A stretch of 64,000 nt of DNA from NCBI GenBank assembly GCA_036873135.1, contig JAPTYO010000023.1, positions 5,467,834 through 5,531,833 on the forward strand. Reading direction: 5' to 3'. This document shows, piece by piece, positions 32,787 through 43,043 of this stretch. The position numbers and the translations under genes were made by a program. The notes beneath the pieces are model-generated. The model saw nothing but the letters and a program-made list of their open reading frames with translations, was not told the origin of the DNA and searched no databases. Position 1 is the first letter of the stretch. Every line of letters starts with the position of its first letter. The DNA is from Clarkia xantiana subsp. parviflora. Lineage: Eukaryota; Streptophyta; Magnoliopsida; Myrtales; Onagraceae.

Positions 32787-35501
32787 ATGTCTGGTAAGGG
32801 ATCCCCCTGCGTTGCTTGTTCGTCTTTTCTTTGTTTATAGCTTTCCCAAGAGTCCCACTGTATTTTCTTGCCATGGTTGCTTTTCAGACAGCGGTTCCAG
32901 CTCTGAGGGGAGAAAACCCTTTAATTTTGATTATGCTCCAAATGAGATCTCCAATACTGCTTATGATGCAGCTCTCCGAGAGGGTTGTATCACCATCACC
33001 TGGGAACCTCGTTTCCCGTATCCTCGGCATCGCCCCTCGAGTAACCCTGAGGTTACTCGTCCCCAGAAAGGGGAGGTATTTGTCTCTACGGGACAAGTAT
33101 CAGCGGGGATCAGATTCCCCTTTTGCGGTAATCTGGTCCAGCTGTGCCATCATTACAAAACGCACCCCACTACCTTTTCTCCCCATGCCATCCGCCTCTG
33201 GAACGCCTTTCAAGTCCTCTGCCTCCGACAGAAGTGGGTCTACAGCCTCCAGCTCTTCAGAACCTTTTATGGGATGAAGTGCAATGAGGCGGGGGTTTGC
33301 GCCTTCTACCCTCGGATGCCTAAATGGAGTAAGCAGCAGCTTGCTCGATGTGGTTGGACCAATGACACCTGGAAGGTGGTCAAGGGTCGGGGACTCTTGG
33401 TTGATACAGGGTCCGACAACAGTAGCTGGAAGAAGAGCTACTTCTTCATCCGTCATTCCTCAATTCCCTGGCCTCGATGGGAGGTGGCAGCAGACCCTCC
33501 GCCTGCCTTCCACACTTATGCCGACGAGGATTTTGAAACTCTCCAACTTATCCAGCTTTATCGAAGGGAGGAGTCTTACACTCCTCTCAACGCCAACTCC
33601 CTCGTGGAGCTGGACCTGGTGCACGCCGGGATCCGACTCCTCGATATTGTTTCTGGGGGGCAGCTCTTCGACGGCCCTTCTAATATGGTCCCTTGGGTAA
33701 ACTTCTAACTCTTCTTTGTTTACTATTTGCAGCCAAGAAGGTATCTGTGCTGACCGATCTGTTCCTTAAGCAGGGGGAGACTGATGCTGTCCGCCCCTCG
33801 CGGAAGAGGAAGTCTGCCAAGAAGACTGCTGCTAGGTCGGGGTCTCCTTCAGCGGAGCAACCCAAGCGGAAGAGGGTGGATCTGGACCAGCTCTTCGATG
33901 TCCAGAATGCTGAAGAAGGTAAAAAACTCCGACTTGCTATTAAATCATACCAGAGAATGGTCCCGAAGGATTTGATTTCCTCGACCAAGGAAGCCCGTAT
34001 CGCTGACGTCAAAAGAATCCTTCGAGGCGAAACAACCCAACTCTTGAAGGCAGGCTACTATCATTATCGTGGGAAGGATCAATACGTCTCCCGACGTATC
34101 ATTTGGTGTAAGAATCCCGATGAACTTCCTGACTACCTTTCTGAAGCTTCTCATCCTCCAGGTGCAGGTCGCTCCGGAGCTCCATCGGGTGCTGCAGCTT
34201 CCGCAGACGCACCGCCTTCAGCGGGGGTGCCTTCCTCAGCTGGAGAGAAGGCTCCAACTGGCGAACAGTTTCGTCAGGTGGAAACTTTGGACTCCTCCGA
34301 GGAGACTGACGGGGGTGGCCCCCCTCGTCAGCGTCGGAAGGCGGGGCAATCCCCCTTGAAACCAACCCCTCAGGGGCCGCCTCCTTCATCTTCCCCGCAG
34401 CAGCGGCAACCATCGCCCATTCATGAGTTCACTCCTTCCTCTGTTCGGGCCGAGACGGAGGCATGTCCTTCCGTTCATCGTCCTCTTTCTCCTCTTGCTC
34501 TTGATGGGAACTTCTACAGGCCCTTTGATTCTTCGCAAGAGAATGCCCCCTGGACTCCTATCCAGACGCTTCAAGGAGTCCCGCTCACACAAGGGGAGCA
34601 GGATCGGGAGCTGGCCCTGCATCTGCTGGCAGGCTCGATTCTGCCTACTATGCGGCATCCGATTTGCCTCAATCAGACGTATATGCAGCGGGATGTCAGG
34701 GATATGGCCGTGCGTCGCATAGAGGTAAGACTTCGCTTCTTTCTTTTTTGATGATAAATCGGGTCGTTTGTCCATTAACACTTTTCCTTCTTATTGCAGG
34801 AGCTCGGGGACTACAACCGCCTCATCGGGTATGTAATTGCCTATGATGAGTCCCGGGAGCGGGACCGAGGGGTCCGCGAGCAGCTTCAGGAGGATCTCAA
34901 GGCCTCCCAGTCTTCGCGGGGAAAGCTTGTCAAGGAGCAGGCTGTCCTCAATCAGAAGATTCGGGACCTCCAGCAGCAGATCGTGGACTTCGAGGGGCTC
35001 TTGAGGCAAGAGCGGCAGGAGCGGGGGGCAGCTGTGGACAGGCTGACCCAGGAGAAGAAGGCTGCCGAGGACAAACTAGTCCTCGAGAAGAAGGCTCTGG
35101 AGGAGATAATCGCGGGATTTCCTGCGCAGCTGGCCGAAGCGGAGGTAAAGGGCCGGGAGGACTATCGGAGGTCCGAGGACTTTCAAGCCGATGCCATGAA
35201 GTTCTTTGGCGCGGAGGTGGAGAACACTCTCTTCAACGCGGTTGAGGAGCTCCACCTGGAGTACGGGGATGCTATCAATTTCGACAAGTCTCCTTCCCTC
35301 GCTCCCTTTGCGAAGAAGTATTTTGCTCTTTCCGAGGAGAGTGATGGAGGGAGTACCCCTGTGATTGTCGAAGACGCTTCTGAACTTCCAAGTGGTGATG
35401 CCCCGATAGCCAATCCTCCCGAAGCCAACCCTGCGGATCCTTCTGTTACCGACTCCGCGGACCCAGCTGCTGCCAACGCTGCCAACAAGGACCAAGCTTG
35501 A
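32787..35501 (+). CDS. Antisense accessory gene of Gypsy element A
   Basis: Proposed exons: 32787-32793 (ATGTCTG), 32888-33696, about 33738-34724, 34800-35501, giving roughly 830 residues. Donors G|GTAAGG, TGG|GTAAAC and GAG|GTAAGA and acceptors TTTTCAG and ATTGCAG are good; the third exon's acceptor is uncertain because CAG at 33732 would break the frame while AAG at 33737 keeps it. The N-terminal domain has VSAGIRFPFCGNLVQLCHHY, IRLWNAFQVLC and FRTFYGMKC, aligning with family B's antisense protein (PF04195-like). A basic KRKSAKK stretch and a Pro/Ser-rich linker follow. Exon 4 is a long charged coiled coil (QAVLNQKIRDLQQQIVDFEG) with an acidic, Ala/Pro-rich tail. No nuclease or transposase motif is visible. 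Function unknown. Confidence 0.65.
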
Positions 35502-35689
35502 ATGTTTACTTTTAGAGTGCTTGTATCTTCTTCTCTTCTGTCATCGTCGGGCCCTTGAGCCCTTATTAATATCAGACTTCTTTAGTTCCGATTCTTTCGT
35601 TGCACTCCTCCGAGTGACTTTACTATACGCGCTTAGGTCGAAACCTCGACACTTAAGACATTTTCGTACGTCCTTCCTGACGATTTTAT

Positions 35690-36705
35690 CTCGCGCGCCA
35701 CTTAAGGCGACTTAACATCATGCACCACTGAAGGCGACTTTACATCGTGCACCACTTAAGGCGACTTAATTATTACTTAGGATAAACCTAAAGATCGTGC
35801 ACCACTCAAGGCGACTTTACATCGTGCACCACTTAAGGCGACTTTTTGATACTTAGAATAAATCTAAGGATCGTGCACCACTTAAGGCGACTTAGTCCCG
35901 CGCATCACTTAAGACGACTTAATTATTACTTAGAGTAAATCTAAGAATCACGCATCACTTAAGACGACTTAATATCGTGCACCACTCAAGGCGACTTTTC
36001 GATACTTAGAATAAATCTAAGGATTGTGCACCACTTAAGGCGACTTAGTCCCGCGCATCACTTAAGACGACTTAATTATTACTTAGAGTAAATCTAAGAA
36101 TAGCATCACTTAAGACGACTTAATATCGTGCACCACTCAAGGCGACTTTTCGATACTTAGAATAAATCTAAGGATTGTGCACCACTTAAGGCGACTTAGT
36201 CCCGCGCATCACTTAAAACGACTTAATTATTACTTAGAGTAAATCTAAGAATCACGCATCACTTAAGACGACTTAATATCGTGCACCACTCAAGGCGACT
36301 TTTCGATACTTAGAATAAATCTAAGGATTGTGCACCACTTAAGGCGACTTTTCTCGTGCACCACTCAAGGCGACTTTTTTCGTGCACCACTGAAGGCGGC
36401 TTTTCTCGTGCACCACTGAAGGCGACTTTTACACTTAGCATAAATCTAAGGACAACTCTTTTTGGAAGCAACCTCTTTATTTATTGATGGCATAAAATTG
36501 GCTTACATCGAATTAAACGATAAACAGCATACACCACTTAAGGCGATTTTACATCGGGCACCACTTAAGGCGACTTTATCGGGCACCACTTAAGGCGACT
36601 TCATCGGACACCACTTAAGGCGACTTCATCGGGCACCACTTAAGGCGACTTTCTTCGGGCACCACTTAAGGCGACTTTCTTTGGGCACCACTTAAGGCGG
36701 CTTTC
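35690..36705. repeat. Minisatellite between antisense gene and pol of element A
   Basis: About 1 kb of tandem 20-24 bp units with consensus GTGCACCACTTAAGGCGACTT. Variants include CGCATCACTTAAGACGACTT and GGGCACCACTTAAGGCGACT. The middle part is organised into higher-order units of roughly 170 bp that include TACTTAGAATAAATCTAAGG. It sits exactly where the + strand gene and - strand pol converge and contains no coding frame. It runs up to within a few bases of the pol stop at 36707. Confidence 0.92.
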
Positions 36706-36706
36706 T

Positions 36707-37456
36707 TTAAGCATGGTGTTTCTTCAAGTGTTCGCCACTAAAAGAATGCTTCAACGTTCTGCCATCGAGGTCTTCCAACTTGTACGCATTTGGAGCTGGC
36801 ATCCCCACGACCTTATAAGGTCCTTCCCATTTTGGTGACATCTTGTTGATTCGATCCAAAAGGGTGAACTCGTTGCGACGCCAAACCGGCTCCCCGACGA
36901 AGAACTGTCGGGACTTCACTCGCCGATTGTAGTACCTGGCCGTCGCCAAACGCATGCGAGCTTGGACTTCATCGGCTTCCCGCCTCTTCTCTTCGAGTAA
37001 GTCCAAGTCCAGACATCTCATCTCATCGTTCGTCAGGGGCTCGTAATATCTCATCCGATAGGACGCTACAGCTACTTCCACGGGGGCGACAGCCTCCGTG
37101 CCATAAACGAGGCCAAACGGAGTCTCCCCGGTTGATCGTTTAGGTGTCGTTCTAATAGCCCAAAGCACGTTTTCCAGTTCGTTCAGCCATTTGCCCTTCA
37201 AAGCATAGACCCTCTTCTTGAGGCCGTCCATCACGATTTTGTTGGCTGATTCTACCTGGCCATTAGTTTGAGCATGGCGCACAGAAGCTGTCTGATGCTC
37301 GATGTTCAATTCCTCAAGATACTCCCTCACCTGAGAGCCGTTAAACGGTGGACCGTTGTCGCTGATCACCACCTTAGGAATCCCGTATCTGGACACGATA
37401 TGGGCTTGACGATCTGGTTCCCCGTTGTTCTGGCCAATGCCTTCGCCTCTATCCAT
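36707..37456 (-). pseudogene. Integrase C-terminal half of element A, frameshifted from pol
   Basis: HIVSRYGIPKVVISDNGPPF carries the second catalytic Asp and GQVESANKIVMDGLKKR the Glu of the DDE triad. VWAIRTTPK-like sequence, GETPFGLVYGTEAVAPVE and the C-terminal WRRNEF...PKWEGPYKV module follow. It overlaps the end of the main pol frame but is in another frame. The residues between NQIV and HIVSRYG appear shortened, so a small deletion near 37410-37430 breaks the integrase. Confidence 0.85.
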
Positions 37457-40400
37457 TTCGAAAAATAATCGATTGCTACAAGTAAATACTTACATTGTCC
37501 TTGTGCTTGTGGAAGAGGTCCCACCAGGTCGATCCCCCACTGCGCGAAGGGCCACGCGCTCTTGATGGATGTCAGGTTAGCGGCCGGAGCCACGATACTC
37601 GGGGCGTACCTCTGGCACGCGTCGCAGGATCGGACCAACACCGTTGCTTCCTTGTTCATCGTGGGCCAATAATAGCCCAAGTTCAACACTTTCTTCATAA
37701 TGGATCGGGCCCCTTCATGACAAGCCGCGACCCCTTCATGTACCTCCTTCAGAATCCGATTGGTGTCGGGTTCTGCCACACACTTCAAGTACGGAGTCGA
37801 GAACCAGCCCTTCTTGTACAGCTGATCGTCTAGCATCACATAATTAGCCGCGATCCGACGTATTCTGTCCGCTGCCACTTTATCATCGGGGACTGCCCCC
37901 GTAGTCAGGTACGCGACTATCGGGGTCATCCAAGTTGGCTCCTCCTCTGATCTCGCTTCAATGGCGCACACCTGTGATGGGTCGATGTTTGATAAGATCA
38001 TCTTTTCTAGGAAGTGCACCTTCCGATTTTCCTCCAAGGGTGCCCCCAGGGCAAATTTACTCAAGGCGTCTGCCTCTACGTTTTCCTCCCTCGGGATTGC
38101 CTCAATGTCGAAGCTTTTAAAGCTTTCCTTCAAGGTTTGTACCTCTCGCAGATACTTCTTCATTATCGGATTCCTCGCTTCGTATCGCCCTTGAACCTGG
38201 TTCACGATTAAAGCTGCGTCACACTTCACTCTCAAGTGATCGACCCCCGTGCCTCTAGCAATTTTCAGGCCCGTGATGAGAGCCTCATACTGCGCTTCGT
38301 TGTTTGTGGCCTTGAATGTTAAAGCCAAGGCGTATCGGAGCGGTTCACCTTCACCCGGTGGTATCAACAAAAAGCCCGCTCCTGATCCGTCCGAACTCGC
38401 GGAGCCATCCGTGTACATCTCCCAGGTATTTTCCTTGTTTGGCTGTTCTGATTGCTCTGCCCTCTCTGGTTGTTCCTCTATCGGGACCTCCATAGTTGCC
38501 CCCTCTACAGGGCCCGCATCTTCCAGATCAGGGGCTGTAGATTCTGCTATAAAATCCGCCAACGCCTGGTCCTTAATTGCCGTTCTTGGAGCAAAGTGTA
38601 TCCGAAACTCACTAAGCTCTACTGCCCATTTCACTAATCTTCCCGACGCATCCGGTCGGTTCAAAAAATGCTTCAAAGGCTGGTTCGTCAGCACAGTGAT
38701 CTCGTGTGCGTGGAAATAAGGCCTTAGCTTCCGAGCAGTAATAATCAACGCAAAGAGGTACTTCTCAACGGCGGGATAGTTCAATTCAGATTTGGCAAAT
38801 GCCTTGCTTACATAATAGACGGGGACTTGATTACCCTCGGCAATCTTTACTAACACAAAGCTAATGGCAAATTCAGAAACAACCAAATAAAGGTAGAGCG
38901 GCTCGCCTGGAACCGGTTTCGCCAACGGCGGGAGTGTGCGAAGGTGCTGCTTGAGTGCTTGGAACGCCTCTTCACATTTGGCGGTCCATTCGAATTTTTT
39001 GTTGGCTCTCAAGACTTCGAAAAACGGCATCGATCGGTCGCTGGCTTTGGACAAGAAGCGATTCATTGCAGCTAGTCGGCCATTCAGCACTTGTACCTCC
39101 CGATGGTTTATCGGAGACTGCATCTCCTCAATTGCCCTCAGCTTCTCAGGATTCACTTCAATTCCTCTTTGACTTACCATGAAGCCCAAAAACTTCCCTG
39201 AGTGGACTCCGAAGGCGCATTTCGTCGGGTTTAAGCGGACTTGGTGGAGTCTCATCCGCTCAAATGCCATGGTTAGGTTGTGCACATGATCCTCGGCTTG
39301 TCGGGACTTCACCAGCATATCGTCCACATAAGCTTCCATGGTTTCTCCCAGCATATCTCCAAACAGTTTGTTCACCATCCGTTGGCAGGTGGCCCCAGCA
39401 TTGATCAACCCGAAAGGCATGACATCGTAGTGATAGATGTCACTGTCTGCGTAGAACGCTGTATGTGGGGCACCTTCCTTGGCCATCTTGATCTGGTTGT
39501 AGCCTGAATACACATCCATGAAACTTAACAGCTCATGTCCCGACGTGGCATCCACCAGCTGGTCGATCCTCGGGAGTGGATAACAGTCCTTTGGGCAAGC
39601 CTTGTTTAAGTCGCGGAAGTCCACACACATTCGCCATTTCCCGTTAGTCTTCTTTACCAGCACTGGATTAGCAACCCAAGTCTGGAATCGGAGCTCCTTA
39701 ATAAACCCAGCATCGAGCAACCTGCCTACTTCCTGCTGGATCGCGATCTTCTTGTCCGTGCCCATCGGACGCCTTCTCTGCGTGATAGGCTTGATCGCGG
39801 GGTCTATCTTCAGCTCGTGTACGATCACATCGGGGCTGATTCCTGGCATATCGCTCGGGGACCAGGCAAACAGCTCCTTGAACTCCTTCAATAATTCGAT
39901 TAATTTCTGGGCTGTCTCTTCAGTCAGGGCAGACCCGATTTTTACCTTCCTCTGGGGTCTGTCGATCTCGACTTCTTTCAGATCTTCTACGGGGGCGGGA
40001 CGCCAAAACTCTTCTCTGGGATCTGTGTCTGTCTGGAGGATAGTCATGGCCTCTCGTCTCCTCCTCCAAGTGGCATTAACATAGCATTTCCGGGAAGCCA
40101 CTTGGTCGCCCTTGACTTCTCCGACTCCGTGGTCGGTCGGGAACTTCATCTTCCGGTGCACTGTCGAGGCGACCGCCATCAGGGGATTAATAGTGGTCCT
40201 CCCGATAATCGCGTTGTAGGTCCCCGCGGAATCAACCACGACAAATTCCACGTTCCTCCTTTCTGATTTCCACCCGCTACCAAACTCCACTGGTAAGGTG
40301 ATTACTCCTAGCGGGTAGGAGGTTGAGCCAGAGAACCCGACCATCGGGAAGTTTGCCTCCTTCAGATCTTTCTTTGTTTTCCCCATAGCTTCCAGCGCGT

Positions 40401-40926
40401 CCATGAATAGAATGTCGGAGGAGCTCCCTCCATCGATTAGAATTCTCTTCATCTCAAACCCATCCACATCCAAGGTTACCACCAAGGCATCGTCATGCGG
40501 AGTCTCCACGCCTATGAGGTCTTCCGATGAGAAGGAGATTACCATCTCTTCTTTCAAGGTCCAGGATCGGGACCTCTTACCTAGCACCACCGCCGTAGGG
40601 ATTCTAGAGGCATAGACTTCCCGGGCGGATGAGGTATCACCTCCAGCGGCAAATCCTCCATGAATCACGTTGATAACCCGTCTCTCCTTGCGAGCACCGG
40701 ATGACTCTGGATCAGTTCTCTTCTTTTTTGGGGACCGATCGCGGGATCGGGAATGGGACCGTGATCGGGACCGAGAGCGGGACCGACACCGCTTATCCCC
40801 GACGAATTCCTTGAGCTTCCCCTTCTGGATCAGATTTTCAATCTCCTTCTTCAGTTCCCGACAGTGATTGGTGTCGTGACCGTTTGCGCGATGAAATCGG
40901 CAGTAGCGATCCGTGCGAGATCCCAA
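37366..40926 (-). CDS. Pol polyprotein of element A: protease, RT, two RNase H domains, integrase N-terminus
   Basis: One open frame of 1186 codons. It has a zinc-knuckle-like YCRFHRANGHDTNHC (8-22), an Arg/Ser repeat tract (46-65), protease RILIDGGSSSDIL (161-173), and reverse transcriptase with WRMCVDFRDLNKACPKD, VMPFGLINA and AYVDDMLVK (YVDD at 533-536). Connection RNase H has FEWTAKCEEAF. A second, archaeal-like RNase H (MYTDGSASSDGSGAG, NNEAQYEAL, ADALSKFA) follows. The integrase zinc domain (HEGVAACHEGAR, CDAC) and first catalytic Asp (WGIDLVGPL) come last. The double RNase H is a Tat/Ogre hallmark. It ends in an aberrant tail after NQIV because of the integrase frameshift. Confidence 0.9.
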   Translation of the reverse strand: MGSRTDRYCRFHRANGHDTNHCRELKKEIENLIQKGKLKEFVGDKRCRSRSRSRSRSHSRSRDRSPKKKRTDPESSGARKERRVINVIHGGFAAGGDTSSAREVYASRIPTAVVLGKRSRSWTLKEEMVISFSSEDLIGVETPHDDALVVTLDVDGFEMKRILIDGGSSSDILFMDALEAMGKTKKDLKEANFPMVGFSGSTSYPLGVITLPVEFGSGWKSERRNVEFVVVDSAGTYNAIIGRTTINPLMAVASTVHRKMKFPTDHGVGEVKGDQVASRKCYVNATWRRRREAMTILQTDTDPREEFWRPAPVEDLKEVEIDRPQRKVKIGSALTEETAQKLIELLKEFKELFAWSPSDMPGISPDVIVHELKIDPAIKPITQRRRPMGTDKKIAIQQEVGRLLDAGFIKELRFQTWVANPVLVKKTNGKWRMCVDFRDLNKACPKDCYPLPRIDQLVDATSGHELLSFMDVYSGYNQIKMAKEGAPHTAFYADSDIYHYDVMPFGLINAGATCQRMVNKLFGDMLGETMEAYVDDMLVKSRQAEDHVHNLTMAFERMRLHQVRLNPTKCAFGVHSGKFLGFMVSQRGIEVNPEKLRAIEEMQSPINHREVQVLNGRLAAMNRFLSKASDRSMPFFEVLRANKKFEWTAKCEEAFQALKQHLRTLPPLAKPVPGEPLYLYLVVSEFAISFVLVKIAEGNQVPVYYVSKAFAKSELNYPAVEKYLFALIITARKLRPYFHAHEITVLTNQPLKHFLNRPDASGRLVKWAVELSEFRIHFAPRTAIKDQALADFIAESTAPDLEDAGPVEGATMEVPIEEQPERAEQSEQPNKENTWEMYTDGSASSDGSGAGFLLIPPGEGEPLRYALALTFKATNNEAQYEALITGLKIARGTGVDHLRVKCDAALIVNQVQGRYEARNPIMKKYLREVQTLKESFKSFDIEAIPREENVEADALSKFALGAPLEENRKVHFLEKMILSNIDPSQVCAIEARSEEEPTWMTPIVAYLTTGAVPDDKVAADRIRRIAANYVMLDDQLYKKGWFSTPYLKCVAEPDTNRILKEVHEGVAACHEGARSIMKKVLNLGYYWPTMNKEATVLVRSCDACQRYAPSIVAPAANLTSIKSAWPFAQWGIDLVGPLPQAQGQCKYLLVAIDYFSKWIEAKALARTTGNQIVKPISCPDTGFLRW

Positions 40927-41202
40927 GAATTCTCCATCCTTCTTTGGGGGGGTACCTGGAGATACCTTGTCGTTCCATGACTGTCAGTAGTTGAGAGGAA
41001 TGTCGAAATCCTCCCGCTTATCCTTCCTTGAAGAACGTCTATCGTCCCTCCGATCCGGACGGCCTCGATTCTTGCTACTGTCGGGTTTACCCTTTGACTT
41101 ACGATCGTCGAAAGGTTTAACCGACTGCTTTCCTTTGTTCGACTTTTGGGGGCTCCAGTTCTCCCGCGGCTATCTTCGACTCCTGGACATCGATCTGCCG
41201 TT

Positions 41203-42272
41203 TTACCCTTTCTGCAATGCCTCCATATTCCCCACAGCTTTCTCAGCCACGCTGTGCATCAGGTCGGAGCCATAGGGGGCTGTCAGGTTCCGAATTAAGG
41301 TGCGGATGGTTTCGCCCTCTGAGATTTCTTCGTCTATCTCTGCTACGCTGGCTGTGTACCGCTGGTAATAGTGAGCCAGCGGTTCATCGGGCCTTTGCAC
41401 CACCTGAGTCAGGGACCTCATGCTCTTCAATAAACGCCTCCGACCCTGGTACTGCTGAATGAATCGGTCGTGCATGTCTGCCCAGCACGTGATGCAGCCT
41501 GGGGGCAGACTAAAGAACCAGGTCAGGGCTCTTTCTCCAAGTGTGTTTGGAAACAGTGTACACACTATGTCCTCGCTCGGGGCTCTTCCCAGACACGCCA
41601 TGAGGTGCTTCTGGACATGGCGAACTGGATCTCCTTCGCCATCATACTCCTTTATCGTGGGGATGCCTAGCCCAGGCGGGGCTAGGGTGTCGATAAGTCG
41701 GGGAACGAAGGGATGGGTGGATCGATCCCTTAGCTCCGACACCAGCGGCTTCTGCTCTCCCATACAGATGTTCACGATCTTTACCACCTGGTCGGGAGTG
41801 ATGGGGCCATTCAGGGGAATGGTCCTGTGCTGTACTGGTCCCGGCCCATCAACCACGAACCTCTCCGGCTGACCGGTTGCCCTACCTCTGTCCTGGCCTC
41901 GGGGCGGGGCTTCCTGTGCGTTCCGACCCTCTGTTGGTGGGGCCACTTCCTCCAACGGGGGCATCTCCTCCTGCCTCCTTGCAGCCTCTCTCCGATCCAA
42001 GAGAGCCTCCACGGCTGCCAGGAACATGGGCATGGCTTCCGCCACGGCCCTTGTCAAGTCTGCAGCTGGGGGGGGGGGCCTCCTGCCCCCTGTTGCCCTG
42101 GTGCTGAGGAGCAACATCTTCGGGATCTCCATTGTGCCCCCCCTGTCTGGGATAGCTCAGCCGGGGGATGGTTCTGGTTTTCCTCCTGTTCCGGTACTGA
42201 ATCCAGATTCGTTGCAGCGGGGTGACGGGAACCACTGGATTGTCCCTGTCTTCTGTGCTTGCCAGCCGCCAT
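41203..42272 (-). pseudogene. Gag of element A, frameshifted
   Basis: The likely start is the ATG at 42272 (MAAGKHRRQGQSS). That frame stays open until about 42054 and is replaced by another frame, open from before 42132 to 41203, near a run of ten G/C (about 42067-42076). The second frame holds the retrotransposon gag core: IPTIKEYDGEGDPVRHVQKH, ERALTWFFSLPPGCI, WADMHDRFIQQYQGRR, EPLAHYYQRYTASVAEID. It stops at 41203; reading continues in a third frame (RVKRQIDVQESKIAAGEL) toward pol. Two or more frameshifts make it non-functional as read, though a homopolymer sequencing error is possible at the G run. Confidence 0.8.
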
Positions 42273-42308
42273 TGATCGAGTAGAAGGCATATCAGCTTTT
42301 TGTTTTCT

Positions 42309-42325
42309 TCCCACAGACGGCGCCA
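42309..42325 (-). other. Primer-binding site of element A
   Basis: TGGCGCCGTCTGTGGG on the - strand begins one base after the 5' LTR end. The first nine bases match the 3' end of plant tRNA-Asp (complement of ACGGCGCCA), a primer used by many plant Gypsy elements. The match is weaker beyond that. Confidence 0.65.
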
Positions 42326-42326
42326 A

Positions 42327-43043
42327 TGTTGGATCACGGTGGAACTCCGGCACGGACTTTGACGGCAATCCTAGCTCCTTTGCTCCACGCAATCCTGCAA
42401 GAGGGGATAGACCGGGCGGTGACCCAGAATCCCTCTCCGATGCTTAAATGAGTATCTCGTATGACTGGCAAGCAGTAATTCAAAGTGTATTGAATTTAAC
42501 GTACTCGATCTGAGGTGACCCCTTGCCCTTATATAGGCGAAGAGATGCCTCAGTTACCTGGTGAACCGTTGGGGGTGGTTAGCCCGTATCCCGCATATCT
42601 CGGACGTGATCCCGCCTATCTAGGCCATGATCTCGTGTATCTCGGCCACGCCCCGCGTATCTCGGCCACGCTCCGTGTATCTTAACCACGTTCCGCGTAT
42701 CTCGGCCACGCCCCGCGTATCTTGGCCTTATCCTCTGATAACGAGTCCCGACTCCCGTCGGGGACTCCAGAGTTAACTCGTTGTGTCACCGCTCGGGGCC
42801 CCTCGTCATCGTGACAGGGCCAATCATTCTCAGGGATTCATCATCGGGGCCTACTTAAAGGCTTCTTATCAGGAGCTTCTAGCTCAGCTGTCGGGACCGA
42901 CTCTGTCGGGACCTTGCCTCGTCGGGACTCCCTTCGTCGGGACCCTTCTCCTTGGGTTATCTTGACCTTCGTTTTGGGCCTGGTAGGCCTGTTTGCCGTT
43001 TCCTCACCGTTAAAGGGCCTGACGGCTATAGTCGAACCCATCA
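42327..43043 (-). repeat. 5' LTR of element A
   Basis: 717 bp, nearly identical to 31505-32222. TATA box at 42529-42536 (-). It is the promoter for the gag-pol transcript. Visible differences include GGGCGG/GCGCGG near 42416, one missing base near 42480, and three transitions near 42866-42960. Confidence 0.92.

Larger units (their letters stand above)
31505..43043 (-). mobile_element. Complete Tat-like Ty3/Gypsy element A (11.5 kb)
   Basis: The LTRs at 31505-32222 and 42327-43043 are flanked by ATATG (31500-31504 and 43044-43048), a 5-bp target duplication. On the - strand the order is 5' LTR, primer site, gag, protease, RT, RNase H, second RNase H, integrase, tandem-repeat zone, antisense accessory gene, polypurine tract, 3' LTR. 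The order RT before integrase is Gypsy; the second RNase H and antisense gene mark the Tat group. By eye the LTRs differ by about four substitutions and one indel, so the insertion is recent. Gag and integrase nevertheless have frameshifts. Confidence 0.92.

Noticed and set aside
35690..36705. CRISPR-like array of short repeats
   Set aside because: Units are directly adjacent and degenerate without unique spacers, inside a plant Gypsy element; it is a minisatellite.
37495..41872. Many + strand open frames opposite pol and gag of element A
   Set aside because: They mirror a GC-rich coding strand; none has a domain, start context or splice structure of its own.
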